DNA from: Fodinicurvata sediminis DSM 21159
GTDB lineage: Bacteria; Pseudomonadota; Alphaproteobacteria; Kiloniellales; DSM-21159
Length of the DNA: 64,000 nucleotides
Direction of reading: 5' to 3'
Assembly (NCBI RefSeq): GCF_000420625.1
Contig: NZ_ATVH01000011.1
Coordinates: forward strand, 124,001 to 188,000
In this document: positions 47,654 to 57,114 of the stretch, piece after piece
Layout of the letters: every line of letters starts with the position of its first letter
How positions within the stretch are numbered: the first letter of the stretch is position 1
The notes under the pieces: generated by a model
What the model saw: the letters and a program-made list of their open reading frames with translations, nothing else
Database searches by the model: none
Told to the model about the DNA's origin: nothing
Program-made: the position numbers and the translations under genes

Positions 47654-48810
47654 GCCAAAGCTGGAAGTTCGAGGGTTACGATTGCTTGAGCGGCAATTCC
47701 CTCCTTGCGCCCCGTGAAGCCGAGCTTCTCGGTTGTCGTTGCTTTCACGCCAATACGTGATTCGGATATGTTGAGCAGACGGGAGAGATTGGCACGCATT
47801 CTGTCTCTGTGAGGGCCGATTTTGGGTGTTTCACAGATGAGTGTCAGGTCCAGGTTAATCAAGCGTCCCTTGCGTTGCTTTAGGTGTTGGTCGGCCTCCT
47901 GAAGAAACAGCGCGGAGTCTGCAGAGCGCCAGCGTGGATCATCGGGTGGGAAGTGGCTTCCGATATCACCGTCACCCAGGGCACCGAAAATAGCATCTGT
48001 TACGGCATGAAGGGCAACATCCGCATCGGAATGTCCAACTAGCCCGGAATCGTGCGGAATGCTGCAGCCGCAAAGAACCACAGCCGTACCTGGACCAAAG
48101 CGATGAACATCGAATCCAAATCCGGTTCGTGTCTCGCTGCCTGACTTGGCCATCTTTTCCGCTCGTTGCAGGTCATCAGGAAGGGTGATCTTGAAGTTGT
48201 CCGGATCTCCCCGGACTGAAGTCACTTTCAGTCCGGCTGCATCTGCAACGGCAGCATCGTCTGTCAGGTTGCTTGAGTCACACGTGCTGTGCGCAGCAAC
48301 AATCTCCGCATACTGGAAGCCCTGCGGTGTCTGGGCGGCAACAAGTTCTGTTCGCTCCGGTCCCGATGACAACTCGTTCGTCGAACTGCGCCGCTTCAGG
48401 GTGTCCGCGACCGGCACAACAGGAATACAGCCTGCGTGGTGGTCCAGGCCGCTCAAGACGCGTTCGATCAGAGACCCTGATACGAAAGGACGTGCTGCAT
48501 CGTGAATGAGCACGATGTCGGGTTCAAGATCACGCAAGGCCTCAAGTCCGGCTCGAACCGAATCCTGACGCGTTCTCCCGCCCGCTATGGCGGGGCGCAG
48601 TGATAAGCCCTGGCTGGCCTTTTCATAAAGGTCCTGATGGTCTGGATTAATGACGACCTGGATTTGCGCGGTTCCAGGGTGTTCAGTAAAGCAACGCAGT
48701 GTATGTGTCAGGACCAAGGCGTCACCGAGCGGCAGGTACTGTTTCGGTCTTTCCTGGGACAGCCTTTCTCCGCGTCCAGCGGCGACGACAAGAACGGCGA
48801 TCTTGGGCAT
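47650..48810 (-). CDS. ispDF: Bifunctional IspD/IspF isoprenoid enzyme
   Basis: The frame extends to 48888, but ATG 48810 (MPKIAVLVVAAGRGERLSQE) matches IspD. Residues 1-230 are the cytidylyltransferase (IVLIHDAARPFVSGSLIERV, then VVPVADTLKR). Residues about 231-386 are IspF, the cyclodiphosphate synthase (GFGFDVHRFG, GLVGHSDADVALHAVTDAIF, GALGDGDIGSHFPPDDPRWR, GVKATTTEKLGFTGRKEGIA). The fusion makes steps three and five of the MEP pathway in one chain. IspE is separate and absent here. Confidence 0.96.
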   Translation of the reverse strand: MPKIAVLVVAAGRGERLSQERPKQYLPLGDALVLTHTLRCFTEHPGTAQIQVVINPDHQDLYEKASQGLSLRPAIAGGRTRQDSVRAGLEALRDLEPDIVLIHDAARPFVSGSLIERVLSGLDHHAGCIPVVPVADTLKRRSSTNELSSGPERTELVAAQTPQGFQYAEIVAAHSTCDSSNLTDDAAVADAAGLKVTSVRGDPDNFKITLPDDLQRAEKMAKSGSETRTGFGFDVHRFGPGTAVVLCGCSIPHDSGLVGHSDADVALHAVTDAIFGALGDGDIGSHFPPDDPRWRSADSALFLQEADQHLKQRKGRLINLDLTLICETPKIGPHRDRMRANLSRLLNISESRIGVKATTTEKLGFTGRKEGIAAQAIVTLELPALA

Positions 48811-48881
48811 TTCAGACTTAGCCACTTTCGATGACCCAATTCGATCGCGGGCTGTCGCTCTGGCCTCTGAATGATGTATGA

Positions 48882-49694
48882 ATGGCAATCATGTCGAATC
48901 TGTCATTGATCTCTTCTGTTGCAGTCCTCTCACTGCTGCCAGTCACATTACTATCGTGGCGCAGGGGGCAGCAGGAGAACTCCCTGCTGTTCCTCGTCTT
49001 GTTGCTCGCCGCCTTCAGCGCGGTAACGTGCTATCTGATCCTTCGCGTATCGGATGGCTGGGATAGCGGCTTTTCTTTTACTCTTTGGGTTTCGGTTGCG
49101 TCGAGTCTTCTCGTATACCTATTGCTCTGCATCTGTCGGAGGGAAGCGGAACAACTGGCGGTTCTGCTACTGCCTTATCTGTTGGGCCTTGCCCTGCTCG
49201 CACTCTTGATCGACCAGGTCAGCACTGCTTCTGCCTATTCGGCAAATCTGGAAAGTTGGTTACTGGTTCATATCATTGGCGCATTGGGAGCTTATGCCTT
49301 TGCTACTCTGGCGGCTGTTTCCGCTTTGGCGGTTTTCCTGCAGGAACGCGGGTTGAAGAAGAAGCAGGCCGGGACACTATCTGGTCGGCTTCCAGCCCTG
49401 GCTGAAGCCGAGTGGCTTGAACGGCGCCTTCTTGTAGTTGGCGAAGTGGTGCTGGGCCTTAGCATACTCAGCGGCATGGCCTTGCAATACATTCATGGGG
49501 GCTACCTGCTGGACTCGAATCACAAGACGCTTTTCTCGCTCGCAGCATTCGCCTTGATCGCAATCGTGATTTACCTGCAATGGTATGCTGGTCTCCGAGG
49601 GCGCCGCGCCGGCCGTTGGGTCCTGTTGGGGTACCTTCTGTTGAGCTTGGCTTATCCAGGGGTGAAGTTTGTGACGGGAGTGCTGCTGGTCTGA
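48882..49694 (+). CDS. YpjD-like CcsA/cytochrome c assembly family membrane protein
   Basis: This 270-residue protein has about eight membrane helices. HIIGALGAYAFATLAAVSAL and DSNHKTLFSLAAFALIAIVI carry the two conserved histidines seen in the CcmC/CcsA-like YpjD family. The tryptophan-rich haem motif of true CcmC/CcmF is not present. Haem binding is inferred from the family. Alternative ATGs exist at 48882 and 48891. It is divergent from ispDF with a 71-base gap. In proteobacteria ypjD often lies beside ffh; here it precedes dusB. Confidence 0.82.
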   Translation: MAIMSNLSLISSVAVLSLLPVTLLSWRRGQQENSLLFLVLLLAAFSAVTCYLILRVSDGWDSGFSFTLWVSVASSLLVYLLLCICRREAEQLAVLLLPYLLGLALLALLIDQVSTASAYSANLESWLLVHIIGALGAYAFATLAAVSALAVFLQERGLKKKQAGTLSGRLPALAEAEWLERRLLVVGEVVLGLSILSGMALQYIHGGYLLDSNHKTLFSLAAFALIAIVIYLQWYAGLRGRRAGRWVLLGYLLLSLAYPGVKFVTGVLLV

Positions 49695-49785
49695 GTTCCT
49701 GGAACTCAGAATCATCTGTACAGGACCCGATTGAATGCCTATCAATTCGCACAGAATTTAGGCACAGGACAAGATTGCCTATCCA

Positions 49786-50772
49786 ATGAGCATTTCCATA
49801 GACAAGATCACTATTCAGGACCCGGTTTTTCTGGCGCCCATGTCTGGAATATCCGACCAGCCTTTCAGACAACTGGTTCGTCAGTGGGGCTGTGGCCTGG
49901 TTTTCTCGGAAATGATCGCCAGCGAGGCCATGATCCGCCAGACCCGTCAGTCAATGAAGATGGCCACGGGGTGCGACGAGGAAAGCCCGATGGCGGTTCA
50001 GCTGGCCGGATGCGACCCGTCGACAATGGCAGAGGCAGCGCGCCTGAACCAGGATCGGGGCGCTGCCCTGGTCGACATCAACTTCGGATGTCCTGTCAAG
50101 AAAGTGGTGAACAAGCTGGCGGGCTCGGCGCTGATGCGCGATGAGAAGCTGGCGGGGGACATACTGTCAGCTGTTGTGGAAGCCGTGAATGTGCCGGTGA
50201 CCCTCAAGATGCGGCTGGGCTGGGATGACGATAATCGCAATGCACCAAACCTGGCGCGCATCGCCGAATCCTGTGGCATCAAGTTGATAACAGTTCATGG
50301 ACGGACACGCTGCCAGCTCTATAACGGCGAAGCAGACTGGCAGGCCGTAAGAGAGGTGGTGCGCGCCACTCGGCTGCCGGTGATCGTGAACGGGGACATC
50401 GCCAGTCCTGAGGACGCGCGCGTTGCCATGGACAAATCCGGGGCACAGGGAGTCATGGTTGGCCGCGCCACCTGCGGCCGCCCCTGGCTCATCAGCCAGA
50501 TCCAGGACTACCTGCGGACAGGAAGCTATGGAAATGAACCCGATCTTGGCATGAGACGGGACTCCCTTATGACGCACTACGATGCCCTTCTGTCCCACTA
50601 CGGCCAGAAGCAGGGTGTGCGCATTGCACGCAAGCATATCGCATGGTCCCTTCATGGCCTGCGCGGCGCCAACAGCTGCCGCGAGCGGATCAACAAGATA
50701 TCAGACCCTTCCCAGGTCCATACAGAGATCCACCAGCTCTTTGCGGACAATATGGAAGCGATTGCGGCTTGA
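49786..50772 (+). CDS. dusB: tRNA-dihydrouridine synthase DusB (NifR3)
   Basis: This 328-residue flavoenzyme has FLAPMSGISDQPFRQLVRQW, then VDINFGCPVKKVVNKLAGSA with the catalytic Cys in NFGCPVKK. TVHGRTRCQLYNGEADW and NGDIASPEDARVAM follow, with GVMVGRATCGRPWL in the FMN phosphate loop. It reduces uridine 16/17-type positions of tRNA. It is the classical nifR3 gene upstream of ntrBC in alphaproteobacteria; its stop overlaps the ntrB start (TGATG). Confidence 0.96.
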   Translation: MSISIDKITIQDPVFLAPMSGISDQPFRQLVRQWGCGLVFSEMIASEAMIRQTRQSMKMATGCDEESPMAVQLAGCDPSTMAEAARLNQDRGAALVDINFGCPVKKVVNKLAGSALMRDEKLAGDILSAVVEAVNVPVTLKMRLGWDDDNRNAPNLARIAESCGIKLITVHGRTRCQLYNGEADWQAVREVVRATRLPVIVNGDIASPEDARVAMDKSGAQGVMVGRATCGRPWLISQIQDYLRTGSYGNEPDLGMRRDSLMTHYDALLSHYGQKQGVRIARKHIAWSLHGLRGANSCRERINKISDPSQVHTEIHQLFADNMEAIAA

Positions 50773-51890
50773 TGACTGAAAGCACGAAGGTTCAGATCAG
50801 CCCCGATACCGGGAAATTGGATTCCTCGGCCGTTCTCAGTGCGCTCGCGCTTCCGGTTCTCGTCCTGGAGCCAGATAATCGCGTGGCTTCACTGAACCTG
50901 GCTGCTGAACAATTGCTGGCCACCTCGGCCGCAGTTCTGACGGGCCAGCCGATCACCTCGGTTCTGCCCTCGGATAGCCCCTTGCTCAGTCTGGCCGAGC
51001 AGGTTCGTAATCGAGGCTATTCCGTTTCCGAAACCGATATAACACTGGAATCGCCACGGATCGGCTCGCACCTGGTTGCGGCGGAACTATCCCCTATCCC
51101 CGAAAAGCCGGGTGCAATTGCGGTCTGCCTGTCGGTAAGGTCCATGGCCCGTCGCATGGAGGATCAGCAGGTTCACCGCAATGCAGCGCGATCCGTGACC
51201 GCCATGGCCGCCATGTTGGCGCATGAAGTAAAGAATCCTCTGTCCGGTATCCGAGGTGCGGCACAGTTACTGGAGACTTCGGTTGCAGAAGAAGACCGGG
51301 AGTTGACACGTCTCATCTGCGAGGAATCGGATCGGATTGTTGGCCTCGTGGATCGTATGGAGATGTTCTCCAGCCAGAAACCGATCGAGCGCAAGCCCGT
51401 GAACATTCATGAAGTGCTGGGGCACGTCCGACGCCTGGCCGAAAACGGATTTGCGCATCAGGTTCGTTTTGTCGAAAGGTACGATCCGTCGCTCCCTCCG
51501 GTTCTCGGGAACAGGGACCTGCTTATCCAGGCCCTTCTGAACCTGGTCAAAAATGCCGCCGAAGCTGCAGATCCTGCGGCGCCTGAAATACAGTTGCGCA
51601 CAGGTTATCAACAGGGCGTCAGATTGGCACTTCCCGGTGGCGAGGCACGCGTGGACCTGCCCTTGATGGTAGGGGTGCAGGACAATGGTCCAGGAATATC
51701 CGAAGATATGAAATCAAGCCTGTTCGACCCATTTGTGACCAGCAAGCCAGGCGGCAAGGGATTGGGTTTGGCCTTGGTGGCAAAGATTGTTGATGACCAC
51801 GGCGGCATGATCGAAGTCGATAGCGAACAGAGGCGAACCTTGTTTCGCATGATGCTGCCCATGGCCGATGCACAGGAGCCCGCCTCATGA
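50772..51890 (+). CDS. ntrB: Nitrogen sensor histidine kinase NtrB
   Basis: ATG 50772 overlaps the dusB stop; the longer frame from 50643 runs inside dusB. The 372-residue soluble kinase has a PAS domain (about 20-120). The H-box is [20 protein letters not shown], the N-box [18 protein letters not shown] and the G-boxes [20 protein letters not shown] with [17 protein letters not shown]. It phosphorylates or dephosphorylates NtrC in response to PII. It ends in an ATGA overlap with ntrC. Confidence 0.95.
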   Translation: MTESTKVQISPDTGKLDSSAVLSALALPVLVLEPDNRVASLNLAAEQLLATSAAVLTGQPITSVLPSDSPLLSLAEQVRNRGYSVSETDITLESPRIGSHLVAAELSPIPEKPGAIAVCLSVRSMARRMEDQQVHRNAARSVTAMAAMLAHEVKNPLSGIRGAAQLLETSVAEEDRELTRLICEESDRIVGLVDRMEMFSSQKPIERKPVNIHEVLGHVRRLAENGFAHQVRFVERYDPSLPPVLGNRDLLIQALLNLVKNAAEAADPAAPEIQLRTGYQQGVRLALPGGEARVDLPLMVGVQDNGPGISEDMKSSLFDPFVTSKPGGKGLGLALVAKIVDDHGGMIEVDSEQRRTLFRMMLPMADAQEPAS

Positions 51891-53329
51891 CCAAGGCAAC
51901 GGTGCTGGTCGCGGACGATGATCGTGCCATCAGGACAGTCATTACACAGGCACTGGGCCGGGAAGGCTATGAGGTCCGCACAACCGGTACGGCCGCATCC
52001 CTGTGGCAGTGGGTCCAGGCGGGCGAGGGCGATCTGGTCATTACCGATGTTATCATGCCGGATGAAAATGGCCTGGATCTTATTCCCAGGATCAAGAAAC
52101 TCAGGCCTGACCTGCGCATTCTGGTTATGAGTGCGCAGAAAACCCTGCTGACTGCAGTCAAGGCCACTGAAAGAGGGGCTTTCGAATATCTTCCGAAACC
52201 GTTTGATCTGCGAGAACTGATACAGGTTGTCGATCGCGCACTGACAGAACCACGAGCGGCATCTGCACTGTCAGAAGAGAGTGGCCAGGCCGAGGAAGAC
52301 TTGCCGCTTATCGGCCGTTCTCCAGCCATGCAGGAAGTCTATCGCGTTGTCGCCCGTCTGATGAGCACGGACCTGACCGCGATGATCTATGGCGAATCCG
52401 GGACCGGCAAGGAATTGGTTGCGCGCGCCTTGCATGACTATGGAAAGCGCAGTCATGCGTCTTTTGTGCCGGTCAATATGGCTGCAATACCCAGGGAGCT
52501 GATTGAAAGTGAGCTTTTCGGCCACGAGAAGGGCGCCTTCACCGGAGCAACCACGCGCTCTGCCGGCCGTTTCGAGCAGGCTTCGGGGGGCACGTTGTTC
52601 CTGGACGAGATCGGGGACATGCCCCTTGAGGCACAGACCCGCTTGTTGCGAGTCCTGCAGGAGGGTGAGTACACGACAGTGGGCGGGCGCACCGCCATTC
52701 GTGCCAATGTACGAATCATTGCAGCGACCCACCGCGATTTACGGCAGATGGTTCGAGGCGGCCTGTTTCGGGATGACCTGTTCTATCGTTTGAATGTTGT
52801 TCCCATACGCCTGCCGCCGCTTCGTGAACGCAGGGAGGATATTCCCGAACTTGTCCATCACTTCATGCAGGAAGCGGAAAGACAGGGCCTGGCCGCCAAG
52901 GCGATCGAGGCGGAGGGCATGGAGCTTCTCAAGTCCCACAAGTGGCCGGGCAATGTGCGGGAGCTTGAGAATTTCGTCAGCCGACTGATGGCACTTTATA
53001 GCCAGGATGTGATAACCGCCGAGATCGTACGCGACGAACTCAGTGAATTGGCCGTGTCCGAAAATACACAGCCTGCGACATCCAAATCACTCGGTGGTGT
53101 CGTTGAACAGGTGCTACGGGACTATTTCGATGCCCATGCCGAGGAGTTGCCGGCTTCGGGTCTTTATGATCGTGTACTGCGTGAGATCGAAAGGCCTTTG
53201 ATAGAACTGACACTGGACGCAACGCGCGGCAATCAGATCAAGGCGGCAAAGGTTCTAGGACTGAACCGGAATACACTGCGCAAGAAGATCAGCGATCTCG
53301 AGATCGAGATCGTCAAGGGGGCGAAATAG
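51887..53329 (+). CDS. ntrC: Nitrogen regulator NtrC, sigma-54 activator
   Basis: This 480-residue protein has a receiver domain ([10 protein letters not shown], phosphorylated Asp in [14 protein letters not shown]) and an AAA+ domain. That domain has Walker [10 protein letters not shown], the sigma-54 contact loop [16 protein letters not shown], and Walker [15 protein letters not shown]. The C-terminal Fis-type helix-turn-helix reads [20 protein letters not shown]. It activates nitrogen-assimilation genes under nitrogen limitation. The GAFTGA loop is intact, unlike in NtrX downstream. Confidence 0.97.
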   Translation: MTKATVLVADDDRAIRTVITQALGREGYEVRTTGTAASLWQWVQAGEGDLVITDVIMPDENGLDLIPRIKKLRPDLRILVMSAQKTLLTAVKATERGAFEYLPKPFDLRELIQVVDRALTEPRAASALSEESGQAEEDLPLIGRSPAMQEVYRVVARLMSTDLTAMIYGESGTGKELVARALHDYGKRSHASFVPVNMAAIPRELIESELFGHEKGAFTGATTRSAGRFEQASGGTLFLDEIGDMPLEAQTRLLRVLQEGEYTTVGGRTAIRANVRIIAATHRDLRQMVRGGLFRDDLFYRLNVVPIRLPPLRERREDIPELVHHFMQEAERQGLAAKAIEAEGMELLKSHKWPGNVRELENFVSRLMALYSQDVITAEIVRDELSELAVSENTQPATSKSLGGVVEQVLRDYFDAHAEELPASGLYDRVLREIERPLIELTLDATRGNQIKAAKVLGLNRNTLRKKISDLEIEIVKGAK

Positions 53330-53331
53330 AC

Positions 53332-53349
53332 TGTTGCTTCACTGCAACA
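53332..53349 (+). terminator. Small hairpin between ntrC and ntrY
   Basis: TGTTGC (53332-53337) and GCAACA (53344-53349) pair around TTCACT, just after the ntrC stop. There is no real T-run, so read-through into ntrYX is likely. Confidence 0.3.
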
Positions 53350-53390
53350 ATTGCTTGAAGGCATCCGCTTATATGGCTTAAGGATGCTGT

Positions 53391-55694
53391 ATGGACGAAT
53401 CCGATTCCCTGCCTGAGGAAAAGCGCAAGCTTCCGGCCCGCCTGTATCAGGGCTTCAGGGCCTGGGCACGTCGTCATGGCCTGGAGCGCAAGCTATCGAT
53501 AATCCTGCTGGTCGCGGCCGTGCTGAGCGGCATCGCGACCTTTGCTGCGATGACCGGGCGGTTGCCCGGGGCAGGGGATCCGCGCAGCATCCTGCTCCTG
53601 CTTGTCCTCGACCTTGTTTTCCTGGTTTTTCTGGGAGTTCTGATCATACGCCGCCTGGTCCAGCTTTGGGTCCAGCGCAGGCGTGCGGTTGCAGGTGCGC
53701 GGCTGCATTCGCGACTGGTGGGCCTTTTTGCCCTGGTTGCCGTCCTGCCCAGCATGATCATTGTGATCTTTGCCGTCCTGCTTTTCGAGTTTGGCTTGCA
53801 GTCCTGGTTCAGTGATCGTGTCAGCACAGCAATCCGGGAATCCCTGCAGGTTGCCCAAGCCTATGAAGAAGAGCACAAGCGGAACATCATGTCTGATGTT
53901 CAGGCCATGGCGAGCGATCTGAACCGATCGGGGCGCATGCTGTCCATGGACCCAAATCAGTTTGCCCAGTTCGTGGCCAACCAGGCGGCTGTACGCTCGC
54001 TGACAGAGGCAACCGTCTTCCAGCCCTCGGGCCGGATCATGGCCCAGGTCGGGGTGGGATCCCTGTTCCAGGTCAAACCCGACGTTCCTGAATCGGCATT
54101 CCAGAGAGCAAGCGAAGCCCGTGCCGTCATCCTGACCGATGAGAATGACAATCGTGTCCGCGCGCTCATCAAGCTGGACATCTATGTTGACACCTACCTC
54201 TTGATCGGACGGCTGATAGACCCTGAGGTTCTTGCGCACCTGGAGAAGACTTCCACAGCCGTTCAGCTCTACGAACAGCTGGAAGGCGAGCGTGCAGGCC
54301 TTCTTGTGACCTTCGCGCTGATCTTCTTTATCGTCGCCATCCTGCTGCTCTTGGCTGCGGCCTGGGTGGGACTGGCTTTTGCCGATCGCTTGAGCAAGCC
54401 AATCGGACATTTGATCTTGGCGGCGGACAAGGTGGGCGCCGGTGACCTGAGTGCACGCGTGGACCGTTTCGATCCCGATGATGAGGTTGGCTCACTGGCC
54501 ATGGCCTTCAATCGCATGGCATCTGAGCTCCAGCACCAGCAGGAAGAGCTCCTCAAGGCAAACTGGCAGATCGAGGCGCGTCGGCGCTTCATTGAGACGG
54601 TCCTGTCCGGTGTGTCGGCGGGTGTGATCGGCTTGGACCGGCATCACCGCGTAACCGTGGCCAACCGTTCAGCCTGCGAGCTGTTGTCGCTTAGTGAAAC
54701 TCAACTGCATGGCCGCCGCCTGAGCAATCTGTCCCGGGATGTCCGTTTCCTGATCGACCTTGCCAGCCGGCGTCCTGGCAAGGTGCATGAACGGCAGGTA
54801 ACCCTGACGCGTCGGGATGGCTACAGCCGGACCTTTCTTGTCCGCATCGCGGCCGAACAGGATGACGAAAATATCATCGGTTATGTGGTGACGTTCGATG
54901 ACATCTCTGAGTTGCTGTCGGCTCAACGAAAGGCGGCCTGGGCCGATGTGGCGCGCCGAATTGCGCATGAAATCAAGAACCCGTTGACACCGATCCAGCT
55001 GTCTGCAGAACGCCTCAAGCGCAAATACCTGAAGCAGATCGATCAGGATCCCGAGACCTTCAACGCCTGCATCGAGACCATTGTGCGTCAGGTCGGTGAT
55101 ATCGGACACATGGTGGATGAGTTTTCTTCCTTCGCCAGGATGCCAACACCGGCCATGGCCGAACATGATCTGCGGCAGCTGATTCAGGAGGCAATCAATC
55201 TCTACAAGGCATCCGGCAGCGAAATCGAGATTGCAACAGAACTTCCCCAGGAACCGGCCGGCTGTCAGGTTGATCCAGCACAGGTGCGCCAGGTCCTGAC
55301 CAACCTGATCAAGAACGCTTCCGAATCCATTGTCGAACGACAGCAGCAGAATCGGGAGGATGGCCGAGAGGATATTGAACCTGGGCGCATAGAGATCACA
55401 CTTGGTGGTGAGAACGAGCACTGGGTGATAACGATTGCCGACAATGGGCGCGGTCTGCCGGCAAGCCAGCGAGAACGACTGACCGAGCCTTATGTCACCA
55501 CGCGTGATGGTGGCACGGGGCTTGGTTTGGCAATCGTGAAGAAGATCTTGGAGGATCACGGGGGAGATATCGCCCTGAGCGACCGTGAGGGGGGAGGTGC
55601 CCTGATCAGGCTGCAACTCCCGAAACCAGAGCAAGGACGGGGCCAGGCGCTCCACTCGACTGATCCGTCATCGGATAACTTGGCAAGGATGTGA
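53391..55694 (+). CDS. ntrY: Membrane sensor histidine kinase NtrY
   Basis: This 767-residue kinase has three N-terminal membrane helices in residues about 30-145. A periplasmic sensor region (about 145-300) and another helix (LLVTFALIFFIVAILLLLAA) follow. A HAMP domain (SKPIGHLILAADKVGAGDLS) and a PAS domain come next. The H-box is VARRIAHEIKNPLTPIQLSA, the N-box region QVLTNLIKNASESIVE, and the G-box DNGRGLPASQRERLTEPYVT. It partners NtrX one base downstream. The pair senses nitrogen and, in some relatives, oxygen or redox. Confidence 0.95.
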   Translation: MDESDSLPEEKRKLPARLYQGFRAWARRHGLERKLSIILLVAAVLSGIATFAAMTGRLPGAGDPRSILLLLVLDLVFLVFLGVLIIRRLVQLWVQRRRAVAGARLHSRLVGLFALVAVLPSMIIVIFAVLLFEFGLQSWFSDRVSTAIRESLQVAQAYEEEHKRNIMSDVQAMASDLNRSGRMLSMDPNQFAQFVANQAAVRSLTEATVFQPSGRIMAQVGVGSLFQVKPDVPESAFQRASEARAVILTDENDNRVRALIKLDIYVDTYLLIGRLIDPEVLAHLEKTSTAVQLYEQLEGERAGLLVTFALIFFIVAILLLLAAAWVGLAFADRLSKPIGHLILAADKVGAGDLSARVDRFDPDDEVGSLAMAFNRMASELQHQQEELLKANWQIEARRRFIETVLSGVSAGVIGLDRHHRVTVANRSACELLSLSETQLHGRRLSNLSRDVRFLIDLASRRPGKVHERQVTLTRRDGYSRTFLVRIAAEQDDENIIGYVVTFDDISELLSAQRKAAWADVARRIAHEIKNPLTPIQLSAERLKRKYLKQIDQDPETFNACIETIVRQVGDIGHMVDEFSSFARMPTPAMAEHDLRQLIQEAINLYKASGSEIEIATELPQEPAGCQVDPAQVRQVLTNLIKNASESIVERQQQNREDGREDIEPGRIEITLGGENEHWVITIADNGRGLPASQRERLTEPYVTTRDGGTGLGLAIVKKILEDHGGDIALSDREGGGALIRLQLPKPEQGRGQALHSTDPSSDNLARM

Positions 55695-55695
55695 C

Positions 55696-57081
55696 ATGGC
55701 TCACGATATTCTGATCGTCGATGATGAAGCTGACATTCGCCTTCTGATCGAAGGCGTCCTGCAGGACGAGGGCTATGAGACCCGCAGCGTGGCAGAGAGT
55801 GACGCGGCACTGGAGTCGCTCCGCACACGCCGCCCACATCTTGTTATCCTTGATATCTGGCTGCAGAACTCTCGCATGGATGGCTTGGAATTGCTGGAGG
55901 CGATCGAACGAGAGCACAGCGGTGTTCCAGTCGTCATGATCAGTGGCCACGGCACGATCGAGACGGCTGTCAAGGCCATCAAGATCGGTGCCTACGACTT
56001 CATCGAAAAGCCCTTCAAGGCCGATCGCCTGCTACTCATTGTGGAGCGCGCAATAGAGGCTTCACGCTTGCGGCGTGAAAATGAGGAATTGCGTCTGCGC
56101 GGGGTGCCGGAAACGGAATTGATCGGCAAGAGCTCGGCGATCAACCAGCTACGCCAGTCCGTTCAGAAGGTCGCTCCCACCGGAAGCCGAGTCCTGGTTA
56201 CAGGTGCTGCCGGAACAGGAAAGGAAGTCGTGGCCCGCCAGCTTCATGCCAATTCACGCCGTGCCAATGGGCCATTCATTGTGCTGAATTGCGCGACCAT
56301 GCATCCGGACCGAATGGAAAGCGAGCTTTTCGGTCAGGAAGGCGAGAGTATAGGGGAAGGCAGTGCCAACAAGGTTGGTACGTTTGAACGCGCACATGGC
56401 GGAACCCTGTTTCTTGACGAGGTTGCCGATATGCCTCTCGAAACCCAGGGCAAGATCGTTCGCGTCCTTCAGGAGCAGACCTTTGAAAGAGTCGGTGGCA
56501 GCCGCCGGGTAGAGGTGGACGTGCGTGTGATTGCCTCGACCAATCGTGATCTCTCGGAATTGATCGGGGAAGGTCGCTTTCGCGAAGATCTTTATTATCG
56601 ATTGAACGTGGTGCCGCTGAAGGTCCCTTCACTTCGCGAGCGCAGGGAGGACATACCGCATCTAAGCAGCTACTTCATGTCGCGGACCTCGGACAATTCA
56701 GGACTGCCCGTACGAGAAATCAGTGAAGATGCCATGGCCATGCTTCAGACCTATGATTGGCCGGGAAATGTCAGGCAGTTGCGAAACATGATAGACTGGT
56801 TGCTGATCATGGCGCCCGGCAGTGCATCGGAGCCAATTGCAGCCGACATGCTGCCATCTGAAATCACCTCAAAATCCTCTGCCGTGTTGTCCGGTGCGAG
56901 CAACAGCGATATTCTCGCGCTGCCTTTGCGTCAGGCGCGTGAGAAATTTGAAAAACAGTACCTGGAAGCGCAAATCAATCGGTTTAGCGGCAACATCTCG
57001 CGCACTGCATCCTTCGTCGGGATGGAACGCTCGGCACTGCATCGCAAGCTTCGGCTTCTGGGCATCAATCCCGAGCGCTAG
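55696..57081 (+). CDS. ntrX: Response regulator NtrX with a degenerate sigma-54 loop
   Basis: This 461-residue protein has a receiver domain (ILIVDDEADIRLLIEG, Asp in LVILDIWLQNSRMDG) and an AAA+ domain with Walker A GAAGTGKEV and Walker [15 protein letters not shown]. The C-terminal Fis-type helix reads RTASFVGMERSALHRKLRLL. Where NtrC has GAFTGA, this protein has FGQEGESIGEGSANKVG, so the loop that contacts sigma-54 is missing. It probably regulates without sigma-54. The ATPase motifs remain. It starts one base after ntrY. Confidence 0.95.
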   Translation: MAHDILIVDDEADIRLLIEGVLQDEGYETRSVAESDAALESLRTRRPHLVILDIWLQNSRMDGLELLEAIEREHSGVPVVMISGHGTIETAVKAIKIGAYDFIEKPFKADRLLLIVERAIEASRLRRENEELRLRGVPETELIGKSSAINQLRQSVQKVAPTGSRVLVTGAAGTGKEVVARQLHANSRRANGPFIVLNCATMHPDRMESELFGQEGESIGEGSANKVGTFERAHGGTLFLDEVADMPLETQGKIVRVLQEQTFERVGGSRRVEVDVRVIASTNRDLSELIGEGRFREDLYYRLNVVPLKVPSLRERREDIPHLSSYFMSRTSDNSGLPVREISEDAMAMLQTYDWPGNVRQLRNMIDWLLIMAPGSASEPIAADMLPSEITSKSSAVLSGASNSDILALPLRQAREKFEKQYLEAQINRFSGNISRTASFVGMERSALHRKLRLLGINPER

Positions 57082-57114
57082 CGACTTGAACCGGCATAAT
57101 GAAGGGGTTCGCCC

